Below, one piece after another: positions 43,765-53,630 of a DNA stretch of 64,000 nt. Under the pieces are notes generated by a model. The model was given only the letters and a program-made list of their open reading frames with translations, made no database searches and was not told the origin of the DNA. The stretch lies in assembly GCA_963739615.1 (NCBI GenBank), contig CAVUBD010000028.1, forward strand, positions 124,001 through 188,000. Reading direction: 5' to 3'. Source of the DNA: Palsa-504 sp963739615. Lineage in GTDB: Bacteria; Actinomycetota; Actinomycetes; Streptosporangiales; Streptosporangiaceae. A program made the translations under genes and the position numbers. Position 1 is the stretch's first letter; each line of letters begins with the position of its first letter.

Positions 43765-44973
43765 GTGACCACGAGGGTGCTGCTGCTCGAGAACATCCAT
43801 CCCGACGCGTCGGCGCGACTGGCCAAAGAGGGTTACCAGGTCGACACGCTGCCGCGCGCGCTGGGCGAGGATGAGCTCATCGAGGCCATCGCTGACGTGA
43901 GCCTGCTCGGCGTCAGGTCAGGGACGCACATCACCGAGCGCGTCCTGGCGGCCGCGCCGCACCTGGTCGCGATCGGCGCGTTCTGCATCGGCGTCAACCA
44001 GGTCAACCTGGTCGCCGCGAGCAGGCGCGGCGTGGCGGTCTTCAATGCGCCGTTCTCCAATACCCGCAGCGTCGTCGAGCTCACGCTGGCCGAGATCATC
44101 GCGATGGCGCGGCGCCTGCCGGAGAAGAACGCCAAGATGCACGCGGGCGAATGGGATAAATCGGCCGCCGGCAGCCATGAGGTGCGCGGTCGCCGGCTGG
44201 GCATCGTCGGCTACGGCAATATCGGCACTCAGCTGTCGGTGCTGGCGGAGAGCCTGGGCATGACCGTCTGCTTCTATGACGTGGCCGACAAGCTGGCGAT
44301 CGGCAACGCGCGCCGCTGCTCGACCCTGGCCGAGCTGCTTGAGTCGGTGGAGACCGTCACCCTGCACGTCGACGGGCGGGACGGCAACCGCGGCTTCTTC
44401 GGCGAGGCCGAGTTCGCCGCGATGCGGCCGCGGTCGCTGTTCCTCAACCTGTCCCGCGGCTTCGTGGTGGACCATGCGGCGCTGCGCCGCAGCATCGAGT
44501 CCGGGCACATCGCCGGCGCGGCCATCGACGTCTTCCCGTCCGAGCCGAAGGGCAGCGGTGATGAGTTCGTCTCCGAGCTGCGCGGGCTGCCGAACGTCAT
44601 CCTCACCCCGCACATCGGCGGCTCGACCGAGGAGGCTCAGCAGGACATCGGCGAGTTCGTCGCGGGCAAGCTGGCCGACTACATGGCCTCCGGCGCCACC
44701 TCGCTCAGCGTGAACCTGCCGGGGGTGACGCTGCCGGTGATGAGCGGCACGCACCGGCTGGTGCACCTGCACCAGAACGTCCCCGGCGTGCTTGCCTCGA
44801 TCAACCGGGTGCTCGCCGAGCACGGCGTCAACGTCGAAGGCCAGCTCCTGCGCACCAAGGACGAGTTCGGCTACGTGCTGACCGACATCGGCTCCGAGTA
44901 CAGCGAGGACGTGCTCGCCGAGCTCCGCGCGATGCCCGTCACCATCAGCCTGCGCACGCTGCCTACCGTCTAG
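43765..44973 (+). CDS. serA: D-3-phosphoglycerate dehydrogenase (ACT-containing, short form)
   Basis: Oxidises 3-phosphoglycerate to phosphohydroxypyruvate at the head of serine biosynthesis. About 402 aa, like the E. coli-type enzyme: NAD-binding GIVGYGNIG, catalytic region NLSRGFVVD and HIGGSTEEAQ (His), and a C-terminal ACT domain (about 330-402; VHLHQNVPGVLASINRVLAE) for serine feedback. The GTG at 43765 fits family length; the frame also opens at ATG 43687, whose ribosome site is too close. Its TAG overlaps the stop of the convergent restriction-enzyme-like remnant. Confidence 0.92.
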   Translation: MTTRVLLLENIHPDASARLAKEGYQVDTLPRALGEDELIEAIADVSLLGVRSGTHITERVLAAAPHLVAIGAFCIGVNQVNLVAASRRGVAVFNAPFSNTRSVVELTLAEIIAMARRLPEKNAKMHAGEWDKSAAGSHEVRGRRLGIVGYGNIGTQLSVLAESLGMTVCFYDVADKLAIGNARRCSTLAELLESVETVTLHVDGRDGNRGFFGEAEFAAMRPRSLFLNLSRGFVVDHAALRRSIESGHIAGAAIDVFPSEPKGSGDEFVSELRGLPNVILTPHIGGSTEEAQQDIGEFVAGKLADYMASGATSLSVNLPGVTLPVMSGTHRLVHLHQNVPGVLASINRVLAEHGVNVEGQLLRTKDEFGYVLTDIGSEYSEDVLAELRAMPVTISLRTLPTV

Positions 44974-45232
44974 GCTTCTGGGGACCAGTCGTCGGCGAAG
45001 GTTTCCATCTGGTCCAGGACGCGCCTGATCGCGTCGGCCTCGGCGTCTGGGGGGTACCGTACTTGGCCAGCAGGTCGGGGCGGCCGATGCCGGCGGCCGC
45101 GTAGATGTCGGTGACACCGCCGGCCTTGATGGCGCTCGCGGTGAGGGACTTCAGGTACAGCTCGACGTCTGGCGGGACGGTCTCGCCGCGGGCCTTGCGC
45201 TCCTCGGCGTCGAACCGGCAGCTTGACTCAAA
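44970..45232 (-). pseudogene. Remnant of a large restriction/helicase-type protein (C-terminus)
   Basis: The minus strand reads RFDAEERKARGETVPPDVEL, then KSLTASAIKAGGVTDIYAAA, resembling the C-terminal region of type I restriction (HsdR-like) proteins. A frameshift in the C-run near 45054 is needed to reach the end DDWSPEA and the TAG at 44970-44972, which overlaps the serA stop. The upstream part of the gene is missing. The assignment is tentative. Confidence 0.5.
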
Positions 45233-45326
45233 AATAAGTTCGAGAAAATGGTTATTTACTACATGATTATGATACTATAGTTCACACAGGGTGGTTCAGG
45301 TCTTTCTTCCGAACGGAGCGTGGTGC

Positions 45327-47145
45327 ATGCGCCCGGACCCGTTCTGCGACCCAGGCGACGACGGCCAGGAGCCCGGCAGCTGCCCGCCGCCAGGCGAGCC
45401 AGGCGAGCCAGGCCGGCCCTGCGCAGCAGGGCCTGTTCTTGTGCCTGCCCGCTGGGTCCCTGGATACCGGCCAGTTCGCCCAGTCCGGCCCGGCCGCGGG
45501 CATGCCCCCGGACCCGCTGCTGGCCACGATCATCAACACCGTCACCGGCGAGGACGGGAAGGGCCTGGCCGGGCTGTCGGATGACCAGCTGATCGGGGTC
45601 ATCGCCGCAGCCCGGCGGCTGGAATCCCGCTCCGCGTGGTACGTGATGGCCGCGGTCGGGGAGTTCACCGCCCGCAATACCGGCGAGGGCGGCGCGGCGG
45701 CGGAGTTCGCCGCCGACCAGCTGGGCCACGAGCTGCATCTGACCGTGACCTCCGCCGCCGCGCAGATGGACTACGCCAGCACTGTTACCAGCCGGCTGCC
45801 AGCCACCTTCGCCGCGCTGCACGCGGGCACGATCCACCCGGTGCACGCGCGGATCATCGAAGAGGAGACCCGGATCCTATCCGCCGAGGACGCGGCCAAG
45901 GCCGATGCCGTACTGGCCGAGGTCGCGGGATCGCTGACGTTCGGGAAGCTGCGCGCCGCCGCGCACCGGCTGGTCTTGGAGCTGGACCCGGAGGCGGCCC
46001 AGCGGCGCAAGGAGGCCGCCAGGCAGGACGCGCACGTGCGCCGGTTCCGGGAGGACTCCGGCAACGCCGGGATGGTCGCCCGCGAGCTCCCGCCGGATGA
46101 GGTCCTCGCGTCCTGGCAGCACGTCGAGCAGCGGGCGCTGGACCTGCGCGCCGCCGGCGTCCCCGGCACCCTGCAAGAACTCCGCGTCCGCGGCTACCTC
46201 GACCTCCTGCAGGAACGCGACTGCCGCTCTGCCCCGCCTGTCCCGGACAGCACCGGCAGCCCCGCGGCGGCCGGCCTGGATGACACCGGCGAGCGCGGCG
46301 GCCCGCAGCACGACGGCAACTGCGCGGACGGAAACGACGGCAGCGGCCCGGGAGACAGCGGCGGCCGCGGCCCGGACGGAAACGACGGCGGCAGCGGCGG
46401 CGGTCGCGGCGGACCCGCCCGCGGACCCGCCCGCGGACCCGCCCGCGGCCCTGACCGCAGCGACCGGGGTCGCCAGCCCGGCCAGGACGCCGGGCCCAGC
46501 TTCGCCGCGCTGGTGAACATCACCGTGCCCTGGTCCGCGCTGACCGGCCAGCCCGCCACCCCCGCCGACGTCGCCGGGTTCGGCCTGACCGACGCCGCCG
46601 ACGCCCGCGACCTGGCCGCCGCCGCGGCCCGCGACCCCCGCACCCGATGGTGTGTCACCGTACTGCACCCCGACGGGACCGCGGCCGCTCACGGCTGCGC
46701 CGCCGGCCGTCACCCGCCGCCCGGCACCGGCAACCTCACCGCCGCCTCGGGGCCCGGCCCGCCGCCCGGCAGCCGCCCGCAGGACTGGATCAGCCGCCTG
46801 CGCATCCAGCTGACCCCGATCGCCCGCGGCACCTGCGGCCACGACCATGCCGAACCCGGCTACCGGCCCAGCCGCAAGCTCCAGCACCTGGTCCGCACCC
46901 GCAATGCCCGGTGCACCGCCCCCGGCTGCGGCCGGCCCGCGGCCCGCTGCGACCTGGACCATACCGTCGCCTGGGACCAGGGCGGGCTCACCTGCGAATG
47001 CGACCTGGCCCCGCTCTGCCGGCATCACCACAGGTGCAAGCAGGCCGAAGGGTGGCGGCTGGACCAGCCGGAACCGGGCGTCCTGATCTGGCGTACCCCG
47101 GCCGGCCGCACCTACGTCACCAGACCCACCCAGTACCCCGCATAG
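45327..47145 (+). CDS. DUF222/13E12-type HNH endonuclease, N-terminus frameshifted
   Basis: The body (from 45439) has a DUF222 domain (LSDDQLIGVIAAARRLESR) and a C-terminal HNH nuclease: CTAPGCG, DLDHTVAWDQGG and LCRHHHRCKQAEGW. A 12-bp repeat (46411-46446; Gly-Pro-Ala-Arg) and a Gly/Asp/Asn-rich linker separate the domains. The usual N-terminus of this family (MRPDPFCDPGD...) begins at ATG 45327 with GGAG but in another frame; a small indel near 45415-45425 joins the two. These proteins are multicopy in actinobacteria, often with mobile DNA; biological role unsettled. Confidence 0.8.
46411..46446. repeat. 12-bp coding tandem repeat, three units
   Basis: GGACCCGCCCGC occurs three times in succession and encodes Gly-Pro-Ala-Arg within the HNH protein linker. 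Confidence 0.8.
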
Positions 47146-47283
47146 CCCCAACGCCCCGGGCAGGTACCCAGGGCTCCTGACGCGGGCGCACCACCACGCG
47201 GCCGGGGGGACCTGCAGGCCGAGCCGCCCGGCTGCGATCACCGAATCGGGCAGGCCGAACCCCCGACGAACTTCCGGCGCCCA

Positions 47284-47904
47284 CTAGTGATCGGGCCCTA
47301 GGGCCCTCGATCCGGGGGGAAGCGGCACGGAGAACTCGGCGATGCCGCGCGAGGTAACCTGGTCCGCGGGCTCGTCCGCCTCGTTGATCAGGGCCGCGAC
47401 CGGGCGGTTGTCGGCGAGGTACGTCCCGGTGAACGTATGTATGTCCCGTTCGCTGGCGGCCTGGGCGAGCATGCGGAGGAGTTCGGTGGCCAGGCCGACA
47501 TCGCGCCAGCCCGGGGTGACCGCGATGGCGACGTCCGCGGTGCCGTCCTGTTCGGCTGGCTCGTAGCGGGCGATCGCGACGCCGCGCTGGCTGGCGGGTT
47601 CGACGGCGACGAGCGCGAGCCGGCTCGTGTAGTCGACGGTCGTGAGGTAATCGAGGAGTTCGGGCGTGACCTGCGGGTGGCCGCCGAGGTACCGGCGGCG
47701 GATGGTGTCGGCGTCGGCGGACTGGATCGCTTCGGCCAGCGCGGGCGCGTCACTGGGCTGGATGGGGCGGATGAGGACGCTGCGCCCATCGCGCAGCGTG
47801 ACCAGCCGCAGGTACTCCTGCGGGTAGCCAGGTGGCAGATCCGCGGTCTGCCGCGCCGGGCGCACAGCCCCGGGATGAGCGCCCCGGCCTCCGAGGTCCG
47901 TCAT
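47284..47904 (-). CDS. GNAT family N-acetyltransferase
   Basis: 206 aa with the GNAT core: LRDGRSVLIRPIQPSDAPAL at the start, RYLGGHPQVTPELLDYLT, and the acetyl-CoA-binding segment VTPGWRDVGLATELLRML in place of the usual Q/RxxGxG/A. Relatives include protein-lysine acetyltransferases fused to cyclic-nucleotide or CoA-binding domains, but this one stands alone. Substrate unknown. Confidence 0.8.
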   Translation of the reverse strand: MTDLGGRGAHPGAVRPARQTADLPPGYPQEYLRLVTLRDGRSVLIRPIQPSDAPALAEAIQSADADTIRRRYLGGHPQVTPELLDYLTTVDYTSRLALVAVEPASQRGVAIARYEPAEQDGTADVAIAVTPGWRDVGLATELLRMLAQAASERDIHTFTGTYLADNRPVAALINEADEPADQVTSRGIAEFSVPLPPGSRALGPDH

Positions 47905-48438
47905 AGCGCCAGGCTGCCGCCACCGATGCTGCCTACCCAGAGCCGAAGGTCCCTGATACGGGGCAGAGGACCTTCGAGGACACTCCCGACCGCGAACACC
48001 CCAGCGGCGCGGTCTTGCTGAGCTACGCCAGCGGATGACCTGACAGCGTCATGCGCGGTACGTCCGGCCCGCATCTCGCGGACGCGCAGAATACCCAGGT
48101 CCGGACGGTCAGCGTCTTGACCGACAAACAACCGATGTCCCCACAGAATAAGGCGGATATAGTGCGCACTCTGATTCCTGTGGTAATCACGCCAGGTAAT
48201 GGCGCTGCAGTTGGGCTGACACGGCCGATCTCTGGGACTCGGCCGCCGGTTCCGTCGCCTGCCAGCGGGAACTACCAGAGGGCGCAACAAATCGCAACAT
48301 CGTGGACCACGCACCTGCGCCCCTCCTACCATCGCAGGCATCGGTAACGGGAGCGGCGGCTAGTTCGTGGTCGAGGTCACCTGGTGGATGCAGATGACCC
48401 GGGTGGCCGTCTACGACGACCGGACGCTCCGTACCTCT
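47905..48438. other. 534-bp intergenic region
   Basis: There is no supported gene. An 8-bp inverted repeat (GAAGGTCC 47945-47952 with GGACCTTC 47968-47975) lies just upstream of the GNAT start. A moderately AT-rich stretch (48110-48190) could hold a promoter. Open frames on both strands here lack ribosome sites and recognisable motifs. Confidence 0.4.
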
Positions 48439-49200
48439 TTAAAGCGGCGTCACGTACGCGCCGGAGATGCCGCCGTCGACCAGGAACGTCGAGGCGGTGA
48501 TGAACGAGGCGTCGTCGCTGGCCAGGAAGGCCACCGCCGCCGCGATCTCCTCGGGCTCCGCGAACCGTCCCATCGGCACGTGCACCAGCCTGCGCTGAGC
48601 CCGTTCCGGGTCGGCCGCGAAAAGCTCCCGCAGCAACGGCGTGTTCACCGGCCCCGGGCACAGCGCGTTGACCCGGATACCCTCGCGCGCGAACTGCACG
48701 CCGAGCTCGCGCGACAGGGCCAGCACGCCGCCCTTGGAGGCGGTGTAGGAGATCTGCGAGGTGGCCGAGCCCAGCACCGCGACGAACGAGGCGGTGTTCA
48801 CGATCGCGCCCTTGCCCTGCGCCCGCATGTAGCCGACCGCTTCCTTGCAGCACAGGTAGACCGAGGTCAGGTTGACCTCCTGGACCCGCCGCCAGGCGTC
48901 AAGGCCGGTGGAAAGGATCGAGTCGTCGTCGGGCGGCGAGATGCCGGCGTTGTTGAACGCGACGTCCACCGAGCCGTAGGTCTCATACGCCGTCCGGAAC
49001 GCCGCGGCCACATCGGTCTCAGAGGTCACATCGGCATGAACGAACAGCCCGTTCGTCTCCGCCGCGGCCTTCTCGCCGGCGTCGTCGTCGATGTCGACCG
49101 CCACCACGCTGGCGCCGTCCGCCGCGAACCGCCGGGCCGCGGCCAGCCCGATCCCGCTGCCCGCACCGGTGATCACGACGGTCCTGCCCTCGAACCTCAT
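48439..49200 (-). CDS. Short-chain dehydrogenase/reductase (SDR)
   Basis: A 253-aa classical SDR: TGAGSGIG (NAD(P) loop near residue 11), NNAG, the catalytic serine region NTASFVAVLG and YTASK. The ATG overlaps the aldehyde dehydrogenase stop (ATGA), the last gene of the gamma-glutamylation operon. It may oxidise or reduce an aldehyde/alcohol intermediate of the amine catabolised by the operon; this is inferred from position. Confidence 0.88.
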   Translation of the reverse strand: MRFEGRTVVITGAGSGIGLAAARRFAADGASVVAVDIDDDAGEKAAAETNGLFVHADVTSETDVAAAFRTAYETYGSVDVAFNNAGISPPDDDSILSTGLDAWRRVQEVNLTSVYLCCKEAVGYMRAQGKGAIVNTASFVAVLGSATSQISYTASKGGVLALSRELGVQFAREGIRVNALCPGPVNTPLLRELFAADPERAQRRLVHVPMGRFAEPEEIAAAVAFLASDDASFITASTFLVDGGISGAYVTPL

Positions 49201-50565
49201 GAGCCCTCCGTAGCAATGAAGACGTTCTTGACCTCGGTGAAAGCGTCCGGCGCATCCGGCCCGAGCTCGCGGCCGAGGCCGGACTGCTTGAAGCCGCCGA
49301 ACGGCGTCCAGTACCGCACCGAGGAATGCGAGTTCACCGACAGGTTCCCGCTCTCCACCGCCCGGGCCACCCGGATCGCGCGGCCCACGTCCGAGGTCCA
49401 GATCGAGCCGGAAAGACCGTACGGCGTGTCGTTCGCAAGAGAAACCGCCTCGGCCTCGTCGGAGAACGGCGTCACGGTCACGACCGGGCCGAACACCTCC
49501 TCGGTATAGGCCGGGTCACCGGGGCGCACCGGCGCCAGCACGGTCGGCGGGAACCAGAACCCCGGCCCGGAAGGCGCGTGACCCCGGAAGGCCACCGGCG
49601 CGTCAGAAGGCACAAACGACGCGACGTGCGAGCGGTGCGCCGCCGAGATCAGCGGTCCCATCTCGGTCGTCACCGGAAGCCGGGTCGCCCACCGCGACCC
49701 CCTTGACCGCGGGTTCGAACAGCTCCATGAACCGGTCAAGCACGCTGGCCTGCACCAGGATCCGCGACCGGGCGCAGCAGTCCTGTCCCGCGTTGTCGAA
49801 CACCGCGTAAGGCGCGGTCGCCGCGGCTCGCTCCAGGTCGGCGTCGGCGAACACGATGTTGGCGCTCTTGCCGCCCAGTTCCAGCGTGAGCCGCTTCACC
49901 TGCCGCGCGCAGCCCGCCATTATCGAACGGCCCACCTCGGTGGACCCGGTGAAGACGATCTTGCGCACCGAAGGGTGGTCGACCAGCCGCTGCCCGACCA
50001 CGCTGCCCTTACCCGGCAGCACCTGGAACACGCCCTCAGGCAGCCCGGCCGCCAAGGCCAGCGACCCGATCCGCATCGCGGTCAGCGGGGTCGCCTCCGC
50101 GGGCTTCGCCACGACGGCACACCCCGCGGCCAGCGCGGGCGCCATGCCCCAGGCCAGGATCGGCATCGGGAAGTTCCACGGCACGATGAGGCCGACCACG
50201 CCGACCGGCTCATGGAAGGTGACGTTCAGCCCGCCGGGGACCGGAATCTGCTGGCCGCACAGTCGCTCCGGCGCCGCCGAGTAGTAAAGCAGCACGTCGC
50301 GGACGTGCCCGGCCTCCCAGCGGGCCTGCCCGACGGGATGGCCTGAGCCCGCCACCTCCAGGGTGGCCAGCTCCTCCGCAGCGGAATCGACGGCTGCGGC
50401 GAACGAGCGCAGCAGCCGGGCCCGGTCGCCGGGCGCCACGTCGCGCCAGGCGGCCTGGGCCGCCACCGCACGGGCGATCGCCGCATCAGCCTCCTCAGAA
50501 GAGGTCTGGGTCACCGTGGTGACCGGTTCCTCGGTCGCGGGATTGAGCACGGTGAAGGCAGACAT
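49197..50565 (-). pseudogene. Aldehyde dehydrogenase (PuuC-like), frameshifted
   Basis: Would oxidise a gamma-glutamyl-aminoaldehyde to the acid. The N-terminal half (50565 down to ~49690) has IPWNFPM, FTGSTEVG, LELGGKSANIVF and the catalytic cysteine in NAGQDCCAR. The C-terminal half lies in another frame (TEMGPLIS, EVFGPVVTV, PFGGFKQSGLGRE) down to 49197. Removing one base near 49681 restores GDPLPVTTEMGP, so a one-base insertion is the cause. It starts 15 bases after the glutamine-synthetase-like gene. It could be a sequencing error rather than a dead gene. Confidence 0.88.
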
Positions 50566-50580
50566 GCGTGAAATCCCCTT

Positions 50581-51966
50581 TTACAGGCGTTCGAAGCAGC
50601 GCCGCAGTTCCCAGTCGGTTACCGCGGCGTCGTAGGCGGCCAGCTCCACCCGGGCGTAGTTGGCGTAATGCTCCACTACCTCCGCGCCGAACGCCTGCCT
50701 GGCCAGCTCGCTCTTCTCCCACAGTTCCAGCCCCTCGCGGAGCGTCTGCGGCACCTGGGCGGCGGTGTCGCTGTAGGCGTTGCCGGTCATCGGCGGTTCG
50801 AGGGGCAGCTCGTTGTCGATGCCGTGCAGGCCCGCCGCGATCATCGCCGCCACGGCCAGGTAGGGATTCACGTCGCCACCCGGCGTGCGGTTCTCCACCC
50901 GCAGCGATCCTCCGTGCCCGACCAGGCGCAGCGCGCAGGTGCGGTTGTCCGGTCCCCAGCGCACCGAGGTCGGCGCGAAACTGCCCGGCACGTAGCGCTT
51001 GTAGGAGTTGACGTTGGGTGCGTAGCACAACGCCAGCTCGCGCATCGAGGCCAGCAGGCCGGCCAGGAAGTGCTCGCCGAGCCTGGACAGGCCGTGCGGC
51101 TGGTCCCCGGCCATCACCGGGGTGCCGTCAGCCGCGCGCACCGACAGGTGGATGTGGCACGAGTTGCCCTCGCGGGCGTTCGGCTTGGCCATGAAGGTAA
51201 GGCTCATGTCCTCCTGCGCGGCGATCTCCTTGGACCCGGTCTTGTAGATCGAGTGGTTGTCGCAGGTGGCCACGGCCTCGGCGTACCGGAACGCGATCTC
51301 GTGCTGGCCGAGGTTGCATTCGCCCTTGGCCGACTCCACGTACAGGCCGGCCCCGGCCATCTCGTTGCGGATCCGGCGCAGCAGCGGCTCGACCCGGGAC
51401 GTGCCCAGGATCGAGTAGTCCACGTTGTAGGTGTTGGCCGGCACCAGGTCGCGGTAGTCCTTCGCCGCCGCCTGCTCGTAGCTGTCTTTGTAGACGACGA
51501 ACTCCAGCTCGGTCCCGGCCAGCGCGACCAATCCCCGCGAAGCCAGCCGCGCGGTCTGCGCCTTGAGTACCTGCCGCGGCGAGGCCATCACCGGCGCGCC
51601 ATCGAGCCAGGTCAGGTCCGCGATCACCAGCGCCGTGCCCGGGTGCCACGGGACGCGGCGCAAGGTGGCCATGTCCGGCACGAACACGAAGTCGCCGTAG
51701 CCGCGCTCCCAGGACGACATCGCGTACCCGTCGACCGTGTTCATGTCCACGTCCACGGCGAGCAGGTAGTTGCAGCCCTCGGAGTAGCGCTCGGCCACCT
51801 CGTCGAGGAAGAACTCCGCCGAGAGCCGCTTGCCCTGCAGCCGGCCCTGCATGTCGGTGAAGGCGAGCACAACCGTGTCGATCTCGCCCTCACCGACCAG
51901 GACCCGCAGCTGCTCCAGCGTCAGCATCCCGTGCCGCATGCCGTGACCCCCCGTCTGCAGCGGCAT
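50581..51966 (-). CDS. Glutamine synthetase-like gamma-glutamyl-amine ligase (PuuA/GlnA3/GlnA4 type)
   Basis: ATP-dependent ligase joining glutamate to a polyamine or amino alcohol. About 461 aa: the N-terminal beta-grasp (VLAFTDMQGRLQGKRL) and the catalytic domain with AGTELEFVV, CNLGQHEIAF, NSCHIHLSV and NRTPGGDVNPYLA, as in PuuA-type rather than ammonia-assimilating enzymes. The ATG at 51966 overlaps the permease stop (TGATG); an alternative ATG lies at 51939. Neighbouring permease, FadR regulator, amidotransferase-type hydrolase and aldehyde dehydrogenase define a gamma-glutamylated amine pathway; the actual amine (putrescine, ethanolamine or other) is not shown by the sequence. Confidence 0.9.
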   Translation of the reverse strand: MPLQTGGHGMRHGMLTLEQLRVLVGEGEIDTVVLAFTDMQGRLQGKRLSAEFFLDEVAERYSEGCNYLLAVDVDMNTVDGYAMSSWERGYGDFVFVPDMATLRRVPWHPGTALVIADLTWLDGAPVMASPRQVLKAQTARLASRGLVALAGTELEFVVYKDSYEQAAAKDYRDLVPANTYNVDYSILGTSRVEPLLRRIRNEMAGAGLYVESAKGECNLGQHEIAFRYAEAVATCDNHSIYKTGSKEIAAQEDMSLTFMAKPNAREGNSCHIHLSVRAADGTPVMAGDQPHGLSRLGEHFLAGLLASMRELALCYAPNVNSYKRYVPGSFAPTSVRWGPDNRTCALRLVGHGGSLRVENRTPGGDVNPYLAVAAMIAAGLHGIDNELPLEPPMTGNAYSDTAAQVPQTLREGLELWEKSELARQAFGAEVVEHYANYARVELAAYDAAVTDWELRRCFERL

Positions 51967-53510
51967 CAGACGGAAAGCTCCCGCTCGATCGCGGCCAGCT
52001 CCTCGGGCGTGCCCTGTATCTTCGGCCCGGTGAACCACTTCCTGGCCGAGACCAGCCAGGAGATGCCGGCGTAGCCGATCACCACGGCCACCGCGATCGG
52101 TGCGTAGTTGAACGTGAGACGGCTGATGGGGCCGAACTGCGGGAGCATGAACAGGAAGAAGATGATCACAACCCAGGTCACGGCCGCCCAGCCGATCACG
52201 TAGCTCCACCGGCCCAGGTGCCACGGCCCGCGCTTGAAGTTGTCGCCCTGCCGTAGCCGCAAGAACGTCGGGATCACGTAGGCGACGTACAGGCCGATGG
52301 TGGCGATCGAGGTCACCGCGCCGTAGGCCGCAGAGTTCCACAGGTACGGCAGCCCGAGGATCAGCGCGCCGCCGGCCGCCAGCCAGATCGCGTTGGTCGG
52401 CGTCCTGGTCCGCTTGTTCACCCGGTGCCAGAAGGCCGACCCGGGCAGCGCGCCGTCGCGGGAGAACGCGTAGATCATCCGCGAGTTCGCCGTCACCGAC
52501 GACATGCCGCAGAACAACTGGGCCCCGATCACCACCAGGAGCAGCAGCTCGGCGCCGGTCCGCCCGATCGAGTCGAGCCAGATCTGCGCCGGGGCGGCGA
52601 GCGTCGCCGCCTCGTTCGCGTAGTTCGCCTTCTGGATCGCGAACGTGATGCCGATCAGCAGCACCCACCCCGCGATCAGCGAGATCAGGATCGACATGAC
52701 GATGCCGCGCGGGCCGCTGCGCGCGGCCCCGTGGGTTTCCTCGGTCATGTGCGCCGAGGCGTCGTACCCGGTGAACGTGTACTGGGCCATCAGCAGCCCG
52801 ATCGGCAGGATGTACCACCAGCCGATGTGGAACCCGGACAGGTTCTCCAGGTCGGTGAACACGTACTTGGCCGAGGCGTGGTGCGCGCCCGCCTTCAGCC
52901 CGAAGATCATCGCGCCGACGATGATCAGCACGCCGGCGATGTGCCACCAGACGCTGACGTTGTTCAGCAGCGCCACCAGCCGGATGCCGAACTGGTTCAT
53001 CAGGCCGTGCAGGAACAGGACGGCGGCATAGATCACGATCGTGTGCCAGTGCGTGCTCGTGCTGAAGCCGAACCACAGGCTGAACAGGAAGTTGATGAAG
53101 AACGCCGCGCCGAAGTCGATTCCGGCGGTGATCGCCACCTGGCCCAGGAAGTTGAACCAGCCGGTGAACCAGGACCAGGCCGGGCCGTGCCGGGGCGCGA
53201 GCTTGGCCGCCCAGTAGTACAGGCCGCCGGCGGTCGGGAAGCTGGAGCAGACCTCGGCCATGGACAGCCCCACGAGCAGGGTGAAGATCCCGACGATCGG
53301 CCAGCCCCAGACGATGATGGCCGGGCCGCCCTCGGCCATCCCGAAGTAGTACAGGGTCAGGCAGCCGGACAGGATCGAGATGATCGTGAACGACACGGCG
53401 AAGTTCGAGAACCCCGACATCCGCCGGTGAAGCTCCTGTGCATAACCAAGTTCGTGCAGCCGCTGCTCATCTGCGCCGGCCGCGTGGACTGCGGCGATGT
53501 CGTCGGCCAT
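51966..53510 (-). CDS. APC-superfamily amino acid/amine permease
   Basis: 514 aa with twelve predicted helices (GFSNFAVSFTIISILSG, then FPTAGGLYYWAAKL, TGYDASAHMTEET, ANSRMIYAFSRDGALPG), typical of the GABA/polyamine/ethanolamine permease branch. It would import the substrate for the downstream gamma-glutamyl ligase. Its stop overlaps the ligase start. The start ATG 53510 lies 120 bases after the FadR-type regulator. Confidence 0.9.
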   Translation of the reverse strand: MADDIAAVHAAGADEQRLHELGYAQELHRRMSGFSNFAVSFTIISILSGCLTLYYFGMAEGGPAIIVWGWPIVGIFTLLVGLSMAEVCSSFPTAGGLYYWAAKLAPRHGPAWSWFTGWFNFLGQVAITAGIDFGAAFFINFLFSLWFGFSTSTHWHTIVIYAAVLFLHGLMNQFGIRLVALLNNVSVWWHIAGVLIIVGAMIFGLKAGAHHASAKYVFTDLENLSGFHIGWWYILPIGLLMAQYTFTGYDASAHMTEETHGAARSGPRGIVMSILISLIAGWVLLIGITFAIQKANYANEAATLAAPAQIWLDSIGRTGAELLLLVVIGAQLFCGMSSVTANSRMIYAFSRDGALPGSAFWHRVNKRTRTPTNAIWLAAGGALILGLPYLWNSAAYGAVTSIATIGLYVAYVIPTFLRLRQGDNFKRGPWHLGRWSYVIGWAAVTWVVIIFFLFMLPQFGPISRLTFNYAPIAVAVVIGYAGISWLVSARKWFTGPKIQGTPEELAAIERELSV

Positions 53511-53630
53511 GCGATCTCCCTGGCTGAAACAGACACATATGGCTGGAAGTGATCCATTGAATGAAGGTATTGACCCACTGCGCCAGGGAGTGTGTCAAGT
53601 GGTCAGTCCTGACGGCCGCCGCCGTCCGGC

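Noticed and set aside
22548..44973. Secondary-metabolite cluster suggested by two SARP-type regulators
   Set aside because: No polyketide, peptide, terpene or other biosynthetic core genes lie near either regulator in the window.
47985..48060. tRNA-like GTAGCTCAGC on the minus strand upstream of the GNAT gene
   Set aside because: No T-loop GTTCRA, no acceptor stem pairing and no anticodon arm could be drawn.
50668..53552. Long plus-strand frames opposite the ligase and permease genes
   Set aside because: His/Arg/Val-rich shadows of well-supported minus-strand genes.
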